From: Lachnospiraceae bacterium | GTDB lineage: Bacteria > Bacillota > Clostridia > Lachnospirales > Lachnospiraceae | Assembly (NCBI GenBank): GCA_017935565.1 | Contig: JAGBHK010000017.1 | Span: 1-64,000 of the forward strand | Reading direction: 5' to 3' | Length of the DNA: 64,000 bases | Part shown: positions 22,594 to 31,254 of the stretch, piece by piece | Layout: every line of letters begins with the position of its first letter | Position numbering within the stretch: the stretch's first letter is position 1 | Made by a program: the position numbers and the translations under genes | The notes under the pieces: generated by a model | The model's input: the letters and a program-made list of their open reading frames with translations, nothing else | Databases searched by the model: none | Told to the model about the DNA's origin: nothing

Positions 22594-23871
22594 ATGGGTT
22601 TGATTAAAGGTAAGTATAAAAGTAGAATTATAGATAAAAAAATAAAAGAAATGATGCGATCATTTGGAGCAGTTTGTGTTGAAGGACCGAAATGGTGTGG
22701 AAAAACGTGGGCATCGCTCAATCAGGTTAACAGTGTTTCGTATATAGCTGATCCTATCAACAATTTTCAAAATAGAAGAATGGCAGAGTTGAGTCCGGAA
22801 TTAGTGTTAGAGGGAGAATATCCAAGGTTGATAGATGAATGGCAAGAAGTACCGCAGATATGGGACGCAGTTAGATTTGTTGTGGATAAAGACGGGCAAA
22901 AGGGTAAATTTATTCTTACAGGTTCGTCCACACCGAAGCGAAAGGGAATACTTCATAGTGGAGCTGGAAGAATTGGGAGAATTCGAATGAACAGTATGAG
23001 CTTGTTTGAAATGGGAGATTCATCAGGACAGGTAAGATTAATTGATTTGTTTAATAATGAGCTTAAACCGATATCTACAGGTGAGGTTAAATTGACACAA
23101 CTAATTAACTATACGGTACGAGGCGGATGGCCAGGCAGTATGGAGCTAAATATAGAGGATGCAGCAAGGATTCCATATCAATATTTGCAGGCTACGGTTG
23201 AGGATGATATATATAGGATGGATGGTATAAAAAGGGATGTAAATAAGGTTAATGCACTGTTAAGATCCTTGGCTCGTAATGAGAGCACAATTGTAAGCAA
23301 TCAAACAATTAGAAAAGATATTTTATCATATAATGATGATCAGATTGATATAGACACAATAACAGATTATCTTGATATATTTGAAAGACTGTTTTTGATA
23401 GATAATCAACCTGCATACAATCCATCCTTAAGATCTTCACGAAGAGTATTGAAGTCACCAAAAAGACATTTTGTAGATCCGTCACTGGCAGTAGCGGCCT
23501 TGGAAGCAACTCCTAAAATGCTTTATAATGATTTAAATACATTCGGTTTTATTTTTGAAGCATTATGTGAACATGATCTTAAGATTTATGCTGAAAGTCA
23601 TAATGGAATGTTATATCATTTTCGCGATGAGCGTGGTAATGAAATAGATGCCGTCATCGAACTTCCAGATGGTAGATGGGGGGCTTTCGAGATAAAACTT
23701 GGAGCCAATCAGATCGATGCAGCTGCAGGAGAGCTGTTAAAGATGAAAGAAGTATTTGAGAAGGAAGGTTCTGCACCAGATGTTTTATGTGTAATCTGTG
23801 GAATGAGTAATATGGCTTATAAAAGACCAGATGGTGTGTATGTAGTTCCAATCACTGCGCTACGAGATTAG
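22594..23871 (+). CDS. AAA-type ATPase with DUF4143 domain (2)
   Basis: A 425-aa member of a different subgroup from the one at 20147. Walker A is GPKWCGKTW (31-39) and Walker B is RLIDEWQEVP, followed by FILTGSSTPKRKG. The C-terminal DUF4143 region has HFVDPSLAVAALEAT and ends in a PD-(D/E)XK-like block (NEIDAVIELPDGRWGAFEIK). Start ATG has GGAGGTG upstream. The function is not established; the paired ATPase and nuclease-like fold resembles other AAA defence proteins. It does not form an operon with either neighbour. Confidence 0.88.
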   Translation: MGLIKGKYKSRIIDKKIKEMMRSFGAVCVEGPKWCGKTWASLNQVNSVSYIADPINNFQNRRMAELSPELVLEGEYPRLIDEWQEVPQIWDAVRFVVDKDGQKGKFILTGSSTPKRKGILHSGAGRIGRIRMNSMSLFEMGDSSGQVRLIDLFNNELKPISTGEVKLTQLINYTVRGGWPGSMELNIEDAARIPYQYLQATVEDDIYRMDGIKRDVNKVNALLRSLARNESTIVSNQTIRKDILSYNDDQIDIDTITDYLDIFERLFLIDNQPAYNPSLRSSRRVLKSPKRHFVDPSLAVAALEATPKMLYNDLNTFGFIFEALCEHDLKIYAESHNGMLYHFRDERGNEIDAVIELPDGRWGAFEIKLGANQIDAAAGELLKMKEVFEKEGSAPDVLCVICGMSNMAYKRPDGVYVVPITALRD

Positions 23872-23943
23872 AGTAAGGGTTGATTTTTTTTAGATTAATA
23901 TTGAAATTTTAGATAAAAGTGCCGATAATATATAAAGATTCAA

Positions 23944-24094
23944 GTATCAAAAAAGTCATAAACCACATGTGCTTGCACAAATGTGGTTGAAGGACTTTTT
24001 GATACGTCACAATATGAGCATAAAAATGGAGCGTTAGCTCCACGATATGCGAATATTGTGTAGGATTGCGTGAGTGCGAAGCACGTAGCAATCC
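23944..24094 (+). promoter_or_regulatory. Structured multi-hairpin leader before the pse operon
   Basis: Hairpin 1: GTATCAAAAAAGTC with GACTTTTTGATAC (23944-24005), inner AACCACAT/ATGTGGTT. Hairpin 2: CACAATAT/ATATTGTG (24008-24060), with inner GCATA/TATGC and GGAGC-GTTA-GCTCC. Hairpin 3: GGATTGC/GCAATCC (24063-24094). It is unlike leader A/B in detail. It fills most of the 287-nt gap before pseB and lacks a T run, so it is not a plain terminator. Confidence 0.6.
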
Positions 24095-24158
24095 GTTGAA
24101 ACTAAATTGTATATTTAAATTTATGTAATTATAAATACAAAACAAAGGAGAATAGATT

Positions 24159-25151
24159 ATGTTAAACAACAAAACAATTTTAGTTACAGGCGGTACAGGT
24201 TCTTTTGGTCATCATTTTGTTGACTATGTTCTTGAGCATTATAAGCCAAAGAAGATTATCATTTACTCAAGAGATGAATATAAGCAGTTTTTGATGGATA
24301 ATGAATATAAAGAGCACAGAGATGTTTTGCGTTTCTTTATTGGTGATGTTCGTGATGAAGCACGTCTTAAGATGGCTATGAAGGGTGTTGATTATGCTAT
24401 TCATGCAGCTGCGTTAAAGCAGGTTCCAGCTTGTGAATATAACCCTAATGAAGCTATTAAGACTAATGTTGATGGTGCTATGAATGTTATTACAGCATCT
24501 TTGGATGCTGGTGTTAAGAAGGTTGTTGCATTGTCTACTGACAAGGCAGTTAACCCTATTAATTTATATGGCGGTACAAAACTTGTTTCTGATAAGCTTT
24601 TCATTGCAGCAAATGCTTATGGCGGAAGCGATGGAACAAGATTTTCAGTTGTTAGATATGGTAATGTTGCTGGTAGCCGTGGTTCGGTTATTCCATTTTT
24701 CCAGAATATTATCGACAAGGGTGGAGATGAGCTTCCTATAACAGATTACAGAATGACTCGTTTCTGGATTAGTCTTGAAGAAGGCGTTAAGCTTGTTATC
24801 AAGGCTCTTGAAGAATCTAGAGGTGGCGAGACATTTATTTCGAAGATTCCTTCATTTAAGATTACTGATTTGGCTAAGGCTATGCTTCCAGATTGTAAGA
24901 TGCCTGAAGTTGGTATCAGAGAAGGCGAGAAACTTCATGAAATTATGGTTACTAGAGAAGATTCAATGCATACATACGAGTATGAGAAACATTACATTGT
25001 TTACCCTCATTTCAATTGGTGGGGAATTAAGGATGTTATTCCAGGTGGAAAGCTTGTTGAACCTGAATTTGAGTATAGTTCTGGTACAAATACAGAATGG
25101 TTAAGCGTGGAAGATATTAGAGAATTATTGAAGACAGATTTGCATAAATAA
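24159..25151 (+). CDS. pseB: UDP-GlcNAc 4,6-dehydratase (inverting), pseudaminic acid step 1
   Basis: A 330-aa extended SDR enzyme with an N-terminal NAD(P)-binding loop TGGTGSFG and the catalytic Y-x3-K in NLYGGTKL. The sequence GNVAGSRGSVIPFF and the C-terminal HFNWWG region are typical of PseB/FlaA1. It removes water from UDP-GlcNAc and inverts C5 to give the 4-keto-6-deoxy-L-arabino sugar. It is the first gene of a six-gene operon in near-pathway order. GGAG is 8 nt before ATG. Codons are richer in GCT/GTT/AAG than in the preceding island genes. Confidence 0.95.
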   Translation: MLNNKTILVTGGTGSFGHHFVDYVLEHYKPKKIIIYSRDEYKQFLMDNEYKEHRDVLRFFIGDVRDEARLKMAMKGVDYAIHAAALKQVPACEYNPNEAIKTNVDGAMNVITASLDAGVKKVVALSTDKAVNPINLYGGTKLVSDKLFIAANAYGGSDGTRFSVVRYGNVAGSRGSVIPFFQNIIDKGGDELPITDYRMTRFWISLEEGVKLVIKALEESRGGETFISKIPSFKITDLAKAMLPDCKMPEVGIREGEKLHEIMVTREDSMHTYEYEKHYIVYPHFNWWGIKDVIPGGKLVEPEFEYSSGTNTEWLSVEDIRELLKTDLHK

Positions 25152-25165
25152 TGGAGTGTAATGTT

Positions 25166-26359
25166 ATGGAAGAATTAGCGATTTTTGGCGGTAAGCCGGT
25201 TAGAGATAGTAAGATTTTTTACGGTCATCAGTATATTGATGATGTGGATGTTGAGGCTGTTGTTTCTGTGCTCAAAAGTGATTATTTAACTTGTGGTCCA
25301 AAGATTGCAGAATTAGAGAAAAAGTTATGTGATTTAACAGGCGCAAAGTATGCAGTTGTAATTAGTAATGGTACAGCTGCTCTTCATGCGGCTTGTTTTG
25401 CTGCAGGCGTAGGTGAAGGCGATGAAGTTATCACTACGCCTATTACTTTTGCTGCTTCTGCAAATTGTGCCAGATATTTGGGTGCGACACCAGTATTTGC
25501 TGACATTGATATGGATACATACAATATTTCACCAGAGGATATTGAGGCTAAGATGTCAAACAAGACAAAGGCTGTTGTGGCTGTTGATTTTACAGGACAG
25601 GCTGTGAAAATTGATGAGATTATGGATATTTGCCACAAAAACAATGTGGTGCTTATTGAGGACGGCGCGCATTCTATTGGAACTTTGTATAAGGGCAAGG
25701 GCGTTGGTAGCATTGCAGATATGACTACATTTAGTTTCCATCCTGTAAAGACTATTACAGGTGGTGAAGGTGGGGCTATTTTAACAAACAACGAAGAGTA
25801 TTATAAGAAACTTCTTTTGTTTAGGGCTCACGGTATTACTAGAGATGTTTCTCTTATGGAAAATGAATCTCACGGTGATTGGTATTACGAGCAAGTGGAT
25901 TTGGGATTTAACTACAGAATGACGGATATTCAGGCGGCACTCATTATTAGCCAGCTTGATAAACTTGCTATGTTTAAAAAACGTAGAAGTGAAATTGTAG
26001 AAAAGTATAATAAAGCTTTTTCTGATATGCCTGAAATTATTGTACAAAAGGAGATTTTAGAGTCTGATACTGCAAGACATTTGTACATTATCCAGATTAA
26101 TCCAGATGCATTAAATTGCGATAGAAAGCAGTTTTTTGATGCATTGAAAGGCGAAAATGTGTGCTGTAACGTTCATTATATTCCAGTATATTATTTCCCT
26201 GATTATGAAAAATTAGGATATAAAAAGGGTATTTGTCCAAATGCTGAAAAATTATATGACAGAATTATCAGTATTCCTTTGTATTACGGAATGAGCGATG
26301 AGGACGTGGATAGCGTAATTGCTGCAGTTAAGAAGGTTGCAGCGTATTACAGTAAGTAA
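25166..26359 (+). CDS. pseC: UDP-4-keto sugar aminotransferase, pseudaminic acid step 2
   Basis: A DegT/DnrJ/EryC1-type PLP enzyme of 397 aa. Schiff-base Lys195 lies in FSFHPVKTITGGEGG. The N-terminal EELAIFGGKPVRD and ISNGTAALHAACFAAGVG motifs are canonical. It transfers an amino group to C4 of the PseB product to give UDP-4-amino-4,6-dideoxy-L-AltNAc. Start 25166 is chosen because GGAG lies 9 nt upstream; an ATG at 25151 overlaps the pseB stop. Coupled to pseB. Confidence 0.93.
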   Translation: MEELAIFGGKPVRDSKIFYGHQYIDDVDVEAVVSVLKSDYLTCGPKIAELEKKLCDLTGAKYAVVISNGTAALHAACFAAGVGEGDEVITTPITFAASANCARYLGATPVFADIDMDTYNISPEDIEAKMSNKTKAVVAVDFTGQAVKIDEIMDICHKNNVVLIEDGAHSIGTLYKGKGVGSIADMTTFSFHPVKTITGGEGGAILTNNEEYYKKLLLFRAHGITRDVSLMENESHGDWYYEQVDLGFNYRMTDIQAALIISQLDKLAMFKKRRSEIVEKYNKAFSDMPEIIVQKEILESDTARHLYIIQINPDALNCDRKQFFDALKGENVCCNVHYIPVYYFPDYEKLGYKKGICPNAEKLYDRIISIPLYYGMSDEDVDSVIAAVKKVAAYYSK

Positions 26360-26377
26360 TGATTTTAGGAGGCAAGT

Positions 26378-27073
26378 ATGGGTAATATTGCAATAATAAC
26401 TGCCAGAGGCGGCAGTAAGCGAATTCCAAAAAAGAATATTAAAGAGTTTTGTGGCAAGCCAATTATAGCGTATTCCATCAAAGCGGCTTTAGATAGTGGC
26501 GCATTTGATGAGGTAATGGTATCGACAGATAGCGAAGAAATCGCTGATATTGCAAGAGAATATGGTGCCGCAGTTCCTTTTCTTCGAAGCGAGGCGACTG
26601 CCAATGATTTCGCTACAACCGCCGATGTTTTGAAGGAAGTTATCGACGAGTATAAGAAGATTGGCAAAGAGTTCGATAATATGTGTTGCATTTATCCGAC
26701 AGCACCTTTTGTTACTGGCGAAAAACTTGTGGTTGCTATGAATTTGCTTAGTGAATCTGGAGCCGATACGGTAATGCCAGTGGTTGCATTTTCATTTCCA
26801 CCACAAAGAGGAATGGTTATCAATGATGGCAAACTTGAATATAAGTATCCTGAATTTGCTCTTTGCCGTTCGCAGGATTTGGAAAAAATGTATCATGACC
26901 CAGGCCAGTTTTATTGTGTGAATGTAAATAAGTTTTTGGCGTCTGGCAAATTGGTTATGGAAAATACAATGCCGTTTGTTATAGATGAGATGGAGGTTCA
27001 GGACATTGACAATATGTCCGACTGGGAGATTGCTGAAATAAAATATCAGGCGATGCTTTCGAAAAATCAATAG
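26378..27073 (+). CDS. pseF: CMP-pseudaminic acid synthetase (acylneuraminate cytidylyltransferase)
   Basis: A 231-aa cytidylyltransferase: N-terminal IITARGGSKRIPKKNIKEFCGKP-type loop (CTP binding) shortened here to ARGGSKRIPKKN, then MVSTDSEEIADIAREYGA and IYPTAPFVTG. It activates the finished nonulosonate with CTP, the last step before transfer to a protein or polysaccharide. Neighbour enzymes fix the substrate as pseudaminate rather than sialic or legionaminic acid. Ribosome site AGGAGG upstream. Confidence 0.93.
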   Translation: MGNIAIITARGGSKRIPKKNIKEFCGKPIIAYSIKAALDSGAFDEVMVSTDSEEIADIAREYGAAVPFLRSEATANDFATTADVLKEVIDEYKKIGKEFDNMCCIYPTAPFVTGEKLVVAMNLLSESGADTVMPVVAFSFPPQRGMVINDGKLEYKYPEFALCRSQDLEKMYHDPGQFYCVNVNKFLASGKLVMENTMPFVIDEMEVQDIDNMSDWEIAEIKYQAMLSKNQ

Positions 27074-27085
27074 GAGGTTTTTGCG

Positions 27086-28120
27086 ATGAAGATTGGAAAT
27101 AGAGAAATTGGTTCTAATAATCCTACATATATCATAGCTGAAATGTCAGCAAATCATGCAGGTTCTTTGGACCACGCTAAAGAAATTGTATATGCAGCAA
27201 AGGAAGCTGGCGCAGACTGCATCAAACTTCAGACCTATACTGCTGATACGATTACAATGAATTGTAATAACAAATATTTTCATATTGATAACGGTACTTG
27301 GGAGGGCGAAAATCTTTATCATTTGTACGAAAAAGCGTACACTCCTTGGGAATGGCAGGCTGAACTTAAGAGCCTTGCTGACAAAATTGGAATTGATATG
27401 TTCTCGACTCCATTTGATAAGACTGCAGTAGATTTTCTTGAAGAAATTGGAATGTCATTTTATAAAATTGCTTCTTTTGAACTTGTTGATATTCCACTTA
27501 TTGAATATGTTGCAAGCAAAAATAAGCCAATAATTATGTCTACTGGTATGGGTACAGTCGAAGAGATTTCAGATGCGGTTTCGACGATTAAGAAGTATCA
27601 CAATGATTTGATTTTACTTAAATGTTCCAGCGCATATCCTGCCATTACAGACCAAATGAATCTTAGCACTATGGTTGATATGAAGAATAAGTTTGGCGTA
27701 GATGTTGGTTTATCAGACCATTCTATGGGTTCTCTGGGCGCTGTTATTGCCGTTGCAATGGGCGCAAGCGTTATTGAAAAGCATTTTTGTTTGAGTCGCG
27801 GCATCAAAAATCCTGATTCTTCATTTTCAATGGAACCACAGGAGTTTGCGGATATGGTTCGTGATATTCGTGCTTGCGAGCTTGCTAAGGGTAAGGTTTC
27901 TTATGGACCTGCGCCTCAGGAAATGAGTAATACAAATTTCAGAAAATCCATTTTCGTATCAAAGGATATTAAGGCCGGGGAAATGTTTACTGAGGAAAAT
28001 ATTCGTGTTGTCAGACCTGCTTACGGTATGGCTCCAAAATATTACAAGGATGTCTTGGGCAAGGTTGCCTCACGCGATTTGGAATTTGGTACACCTTTAA
28101 AAGAGGATATGGTGAAGTAA
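27086..28120 (+). CDS. pseI: Pseudaminic acid synthase
   Basis: A 344-aa NeuB-family TIM barrel with AEMSANHAGSLDHAKEIV, DCIKLQTYTADT and CSSAYPA, and a C-terminal SAF/antifreeze-like domain (FVSKDIKAGEMFTEENIRVV). It condenses 6-deoxy-AltdiNAc with phosphoenolpyruvate to form pseudaminic acid. GLSDHSMGSLGAV and EKHFCLSRGIKNPDSSFS are typical of PseI. It starts 12 nt after pseF with AGGAGG. Confidence 0.94.
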   Translation: MKIGNREIGSNNPTYIIAEMSANHAGSLDHAKEIVYAAKEAGADCIKLQTYTADTITMNCNNKYFHIDNGTWEGENLYHLYEKAYTPWEWQAELKSLADKIGIDMFSTPFDKTAVDFLEEIGMSFYKIASFELVDIPLIEYVASKNKPIIMSTGMGTVEEISDAVSTIKKYHNDLILLKCSSAYPAITDQMNLSTMVDMKNKFGVDVGLSDHSMGSLGAVIAVAMGASVIEKHFCLSRGIKNPDSSFSMEPQEFADMVRDIRACELAKGKVSYGPAPQEMSNTNFRKSIFVSKDIKAGEMFTEENIRVVRPAYGMAPKYYKDVLGKVASRDLEFGTPLKEDMVK

Positions 28121-28123
28121 TTT

Positions 28124-28618
28124 ATGAAGAATACTAAATTGTATACAAAAAGGCTTGTCTTGGAAGGCTTGAATTTATCGCATTCTGAAGCGGTTGTGGG
28201 ATTTAGAAGTCGCGAGGAGGTTTACAAATATTTTAAAAATCCTCATAAGATTTCTATTGAAGAGCACAATGCCTGGTTTGAAAATAGATATTTAGCGGAT
28301 GAAACTCGTCTTGATTTTGTGATTAAACTTGAAAGTTCTGGCGAAATTGTTGGGACTTGTGGAATTTCAGATTTAAATATTTCAGGCGGCTCAATGGAAG
28401 TAAGTTACTTGTTGGCGCCTGATTTTCAAGGTAAGGGCTACGCAAGTGAGGCGGTTAACGCCCTCATAGAATATGGTTTTTTGAAATGGGGCATTAAATG
28501 TGTTTTTGCAACCATTCACAAAGACAATAAGCCTTCGATTAAGTTTATCGAAAAGTTGAATTTTCAGTTAGTTAATACAGACGGAGATTTTTTAGAATAC
28601 AGATATGATAGGGATTAG
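28124..28618 (+). CDS. pseH: N-acetyltransferase, pseudaminic acid step 3
   Basis: A 164-aa GNAT protein with the acetyl-CoA loop DFQGKGYASEAVNALIEYG and the RimJ-like front KRLVLEGLNL. In this operon it is expected to acetylate the 4-amino group of the PseC product. It begins 3 nt after pseI and overlaps the next gene by 14 nt. Name rests on family plus position. Confidence 0.88.
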   Translation: MKNTKLYTKRLVLEGLNLSHSEAVVGFRSREEVYKYFKNPHKISIEEHNAWFENRYLADETRLDFVIKLESSGEIVGTCGISDLNISGGSMEVSYLLAPDFQGKGYASEAVNALIEYGFLKWGIKCVFATIHKDNKPSIKFIEKLNFQLVNTDGDFLEYRYDRD

Positions 28619-29645
28619 AGTTGATGCCAATGAAACTATAGCAAGTGGCCATATTATGCGTTGCTTATCTATAGCGAGGCATTTGAAAGACAATTGCATA
28701 TTTATTGTAGCCGATGATTATGCTCGCCAGTTGATTTCGTCAAAAGGTTTTGAGGTTTTCACATTGGGTACGGATTACAGTGACATGGAATCGGAACTTG
28801 ATATTTTGAAAGAGTTGATTTCTAGGTTGCATATCGATGTAATGCTGGTGGATTCCTACAAGGTTACGCCAGCTTATTTGTCTTGTCTAAAAACTTTTTG
28901 CAAGGTTGTTTATCTTGATGATATTTATGCATTTCCTTATGATGTGAATGTGCTCGCAAATTATGCTGCGGGGGCTTGTGATGCGACTTATAAGGAGTTG
29001 TTCGGTGATGCTTTGTTGCCTGATTTATATCTTGGTCCAGCATATGCGCCTTTAAGAGAAGAGTTCTTACTGTTTAAAAGTAAGGATAAAGGCGTGGTTA
29101 CGGATATCTTTATCACTTCAGGAGCAACAGATAAATTTGATGTTGTTTTGAATTTGGTGAAGCAATTGGTTAAGTTGGATGATTTTTCTAATATGAAGTT
29201 GCATGTGATTTCAGGAATGTTTAATCAGAATGCAGATGAATTGAAAACATTGGCTTTACAGTATTTTAACGTCTTGGTTTATGAAAATGTTTCAAATATG
29301 GCCGAAATTATGTCAAAATGCCAAATCGCGGTGTCAGCAGGAGGTTCTACTTTGATGGAACTGGCAGCAGTTGGCGTGCCTACGATTGCGTACATTGTGG
29401 CAGATAATCAGGTAAGTGGCGTGAAAGCTCTTGTAGATATGGAGGCGGTTATGTATGCTGGTAACGCTAATTGCGTGGATGATGCTAATTGCGTGGATTG
29501 TATACATAGTATTGTTGGTTGCATGCAATCGCTGATTTCGGATAAGGCGTTACGAGATAGTTTGCGTGAAAAAGCCTCTAGTTTGGTTGATGGCCTCGGG
29601 GCAAAAAGAATAGCACAGATTTTGGCGGAGTTGGAAAAGATTTAG
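28605..29645 (+). CDS. pseG: UDP-2,4-diacetamido-2,4,6-trideoxy-L-altropyranose hydrolase
   Basis: A 346-aa GT-B-like protein opening IGIRVDANETIASGHIMRCL (the PseG G-x-G-H-xx-R motif), with SAGGSTLMELAAVGVPTIAY in the C-terminal half. It removes UDP before PseI acts. It overlaps pseH by 14 nt, ends the operon, and no glycosyltransferase or flagellin gene follows, so the recipient of pseudaminate is encoded elsewhere. Near 29470 a short duplicated stretch (GCTAATTGCGTGGAT twice) encodes repeated NCVDDANCVD. Confidence 0.93.
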   Translation: MIGIRVDANETIASGHIMRCLSIARHLKDNCIFIVADDYARQLISSKGFEVFTLGTDYSDMESELDILKELISRLHIDVMLVDSYKVTPAYLSCLKTFCKVVYLDDIYAFPYDVNVLANYAAGACDATYKELFGDALLPDLYLGPAYAPLREEFLLFKSKDKGVVTDIFITSGATDKFDVVLNLVKQLVKLDDFSNMKLHVISGMFNQNADELKTLALQYFNVLVYENVSNMAEIMSKCQIAVSAGGSTLMELAAVGVPTIAYIVADNQVSGVKALVDMEAVMYAGNANCVDDANCVDCIHSIVGCMQSLISDKALRDSLREKASSLVDGLGAKRIAQILAELEKI

Positions 29646-29789
29646 AAGAGTTGGAAAGTTCGTTGAAATATCGCAAAAATTTGTGGATAACGTAGAATTT
29701 TGATACTGATTTTTGTTGGGATTGTGGAAAAGAATTTGTTATATTGACTTTAGAATTGCTAGGGAGTATCATTGTGAAAAAATTGATGG

Positions 29790-29861
29790 ACGTAAGAACA
29801 GTGAGAGGCTATGCATCGAACTGTTCACTTGCGTAATCGAGTAGGAGACAGCCTTCTCGAT
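29790..29861 (+). promoter_or_regulatory. Leader hairpins before the PD-(D/E)XK gene
   Basis: ACGTAAGAACAGT (29790-29802) pairs with ACTGTTCACTTGCGT (29820-29834, 2-nt bulge). ATCGAG (29836-29841) pairs with CTCGAT (29856-29861), extended by AGG/CCT. An AAGGAGG ribosome site follows at 29884-29890. Confidence 0.5.
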
Positions 29862-29912
29862 TTAGAAAAATCAACTTGATTATAAGGAGGTATAATTACG
29901 TATTACGAGAAA

Positions 29913-30692
29913 ATGTTAGATAGGCAGAGGGAAGTGGAAGAACAGATTAAGGAGTTGAAGCGCGAAGTGAAAAAGTATCCAAAGGGGGAGTTGGTGCTTA
30001 TCAGAAATGGTAAGTACCAAAAATGGTATAGAAGTTTTGGCTTCGACAAAGAAATTATTCCTAAGAAAAATCGCCAATTGGCAGAAAAACTTGCTCAAAA
30101 AAAGTATCTGGAGACATCTATTGAATATCTTGAAAGAGAAGAAAATGCAATTGAAATGTATTTAAATCGACACCCTAATAATGAATCTAGATTATTATGG
30201 GTTCTGGATGAAAAATCAAAATATGATGCTTTATTACTAAATTATTCAAAACCGTTATCAAAAAATATCCCCAAAGATATGATAGAGTGGATGAATGAAC
30301 CTTTTGAGACTAACCCATATAAATTAGAAAAGTTAGTTCATGTTACTGAATCAGGAAAATATGTGCGTTCAAAGTCTGAAGTTTATATTTATTCATTATT
30401 GTCAAAATATAAAATTCCTTTTCGTTATGAAGCTAAACTTGAATTAGGGAATAATGTTTATTATCCAGATTTTACAATTAAACATCCAAAGAGTGGGGAA
30501 GTGTTTTATTGGGAGCACTTTGGTAGTATGGATAATCCTAAATATATAAAGCGTTTCATGGAGAAAATTGAGAAGTACATTTCTAATGGAATCATACCAG
30601 GTGTTAATTTGATTATGACCTTTGAAACTCAAGATAAGCCACTAAATGTGGATAAAATTATTGATATAATTGAAAGTTATTTTAGTAATTGA
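29913..30692 (+). CDS. PD-(D/E)XK-fold protein of unknown function
   Basis: The N-terminal third is a charged coiled coil (REVEEQIKELKREVKKYPKG). The C-terminal half has a PD-(D/E)XK-like core: KYVRSKSEVYIYSLLSKYK, then NVYYPDFTI (Asp) and FYWEHFGSM (Glu-x-His in place of Glu-x-Lys). I know this type as common but unnamed in Lachnospiraceae. The first ATG (29913) is 22 nt from a perfect AAGGAGG. Five codons earlier, at optimal distance, stands ACG (29898), preceded by ATT. The true start may be a non-AUG codon or a mutated ATG. A palindromic repeat array follows. Confidence 0.7.
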   Translation: MLDRQREVEEQIKELKREVKKYPKGELVLIRNGKYQKWYRSFGFDKEIIPKKNRQLAEKLAQKKYLETSIEYLEREENAIEMYLNRHPNNESRLLWVLDEKSKYDALLLNYSKPLSKNIPKDMIEWMNEPFETNPYKLEKLVHVTESGKYVRSKSEVYIYSLLSKYKIPFRYEAKLELGNNVYYPDFTIKHPKSGEVFYWEHFGSMDNPKYIKRFMEKIEKYISNGIIPGVNLIMTFETQDKPLNVDKIIDIIESYFSN

Positions 30693-30718
30693 GTGTTTTA
30701 TGTGTAATCCGTTCTGAC

Positions 30719-31172
30719 TTTTGGACCTTTTGTGAGAAAATGTGGACTTAAGTCCAAGAAAATGAGAAAAAGGTCCAAAAGAGCCAGGAGCAAAAGAAGT
30801 AAGAGGAAATTTTGGACCTTTATTGAGAAAATGTGGACTTAAGTCCAAGAAAATAGGAAAAAGGTCCAAAAGAGCCAGGAGCAAAAGAAGTAAGAGGAAA
30901 TTTTGGACCTTTATTGAGAAAGAGTGGACTTAAGTCCAAGAAAATAGGAAAAAGGTCCAAAGGAGCCAGGAGCAAAAGAAGTAAGAGGAAATTTTGGACC
31001 TTTATTGAGAAAGAGTGGACTTAAGTCCAAGAAAATGAGAAAAAGGTCCAAAGGAGCCAGGATGCAAAAGAAGTAAGAGGAAATTTTGGACCTTTATTGA
31101 GAAAGAGAGGATTTAAGTCCAAGAAAATGAGAAAAAGGTCCAAAGGAGTCAGGAGTCATAGAAGTAAATAAA
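30719..31172. repeat. Five tandem 91-bp palindromic repeats
   Basis: Units begin with TTTTGGACCTTT at 30719, 30810, 30901, 30992 and 31084 (lengths 91, 91, 91, 92 and about 89). In each, TTTTGGACCTTT pairs with AAAAAGGTCCAAA. The interior holds TGGACTTAAGTCCA, itself a perfect palindrome (altered in unit 5), and a conserved GAGCCAGGAGCAAAAGAAGT tail links to the next unit. Divergence is only a few bases per unit and rises in unit 5. It fills the gap 30693-31186; no gene is credible in it. Confidence 0.92.
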
Positions 31173-31186
31173 AATGCAATCAATCC

Positions 31187-31215
31187 TTGACAAATACTGC
31201 GCTCTATCATAAAAT
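31187..31215 (+). promoter_or_regulatory. Promoter of proS-cca
   Basis: TTGACA (31187-31192), 17-nt spacer, TAAAAT (31210-31215); the start codon lies 40 nt further on. Confidence 0.75.
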
Positions 31216-31254
31216 CACATATGACATTATTTTTAATTGAAAGGTTGTTTAGAT

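Noticed and set aside
23944..24094. Third copy of the pseudoknotted leader
   Set aside because: It has three hairpins in a row, but hairpin 1 lacks GTGTGAAAAAT and the TGAT loop, and no loop pairs with sequence next to the ribosome site.
25384..25791. 135-codon minus-strand frame inside pseC
   Set aside because: The plus strand encodes a full PLP aminotransferase; the reverse frame has the Ala/Ser/Ile bias typical of a shadow.
30642..30884. 80-codon minus-strand frame over the palindromic array
   Set aside because: Its sequence (PFSHFLGLKSTF and similar) is only the translation of the repeat units.
30719..31172. CRISPR array
   Set aside because: The whole 91-bp unit repeats, including what would be spacer; no unique spacers and no cas genes in the window.
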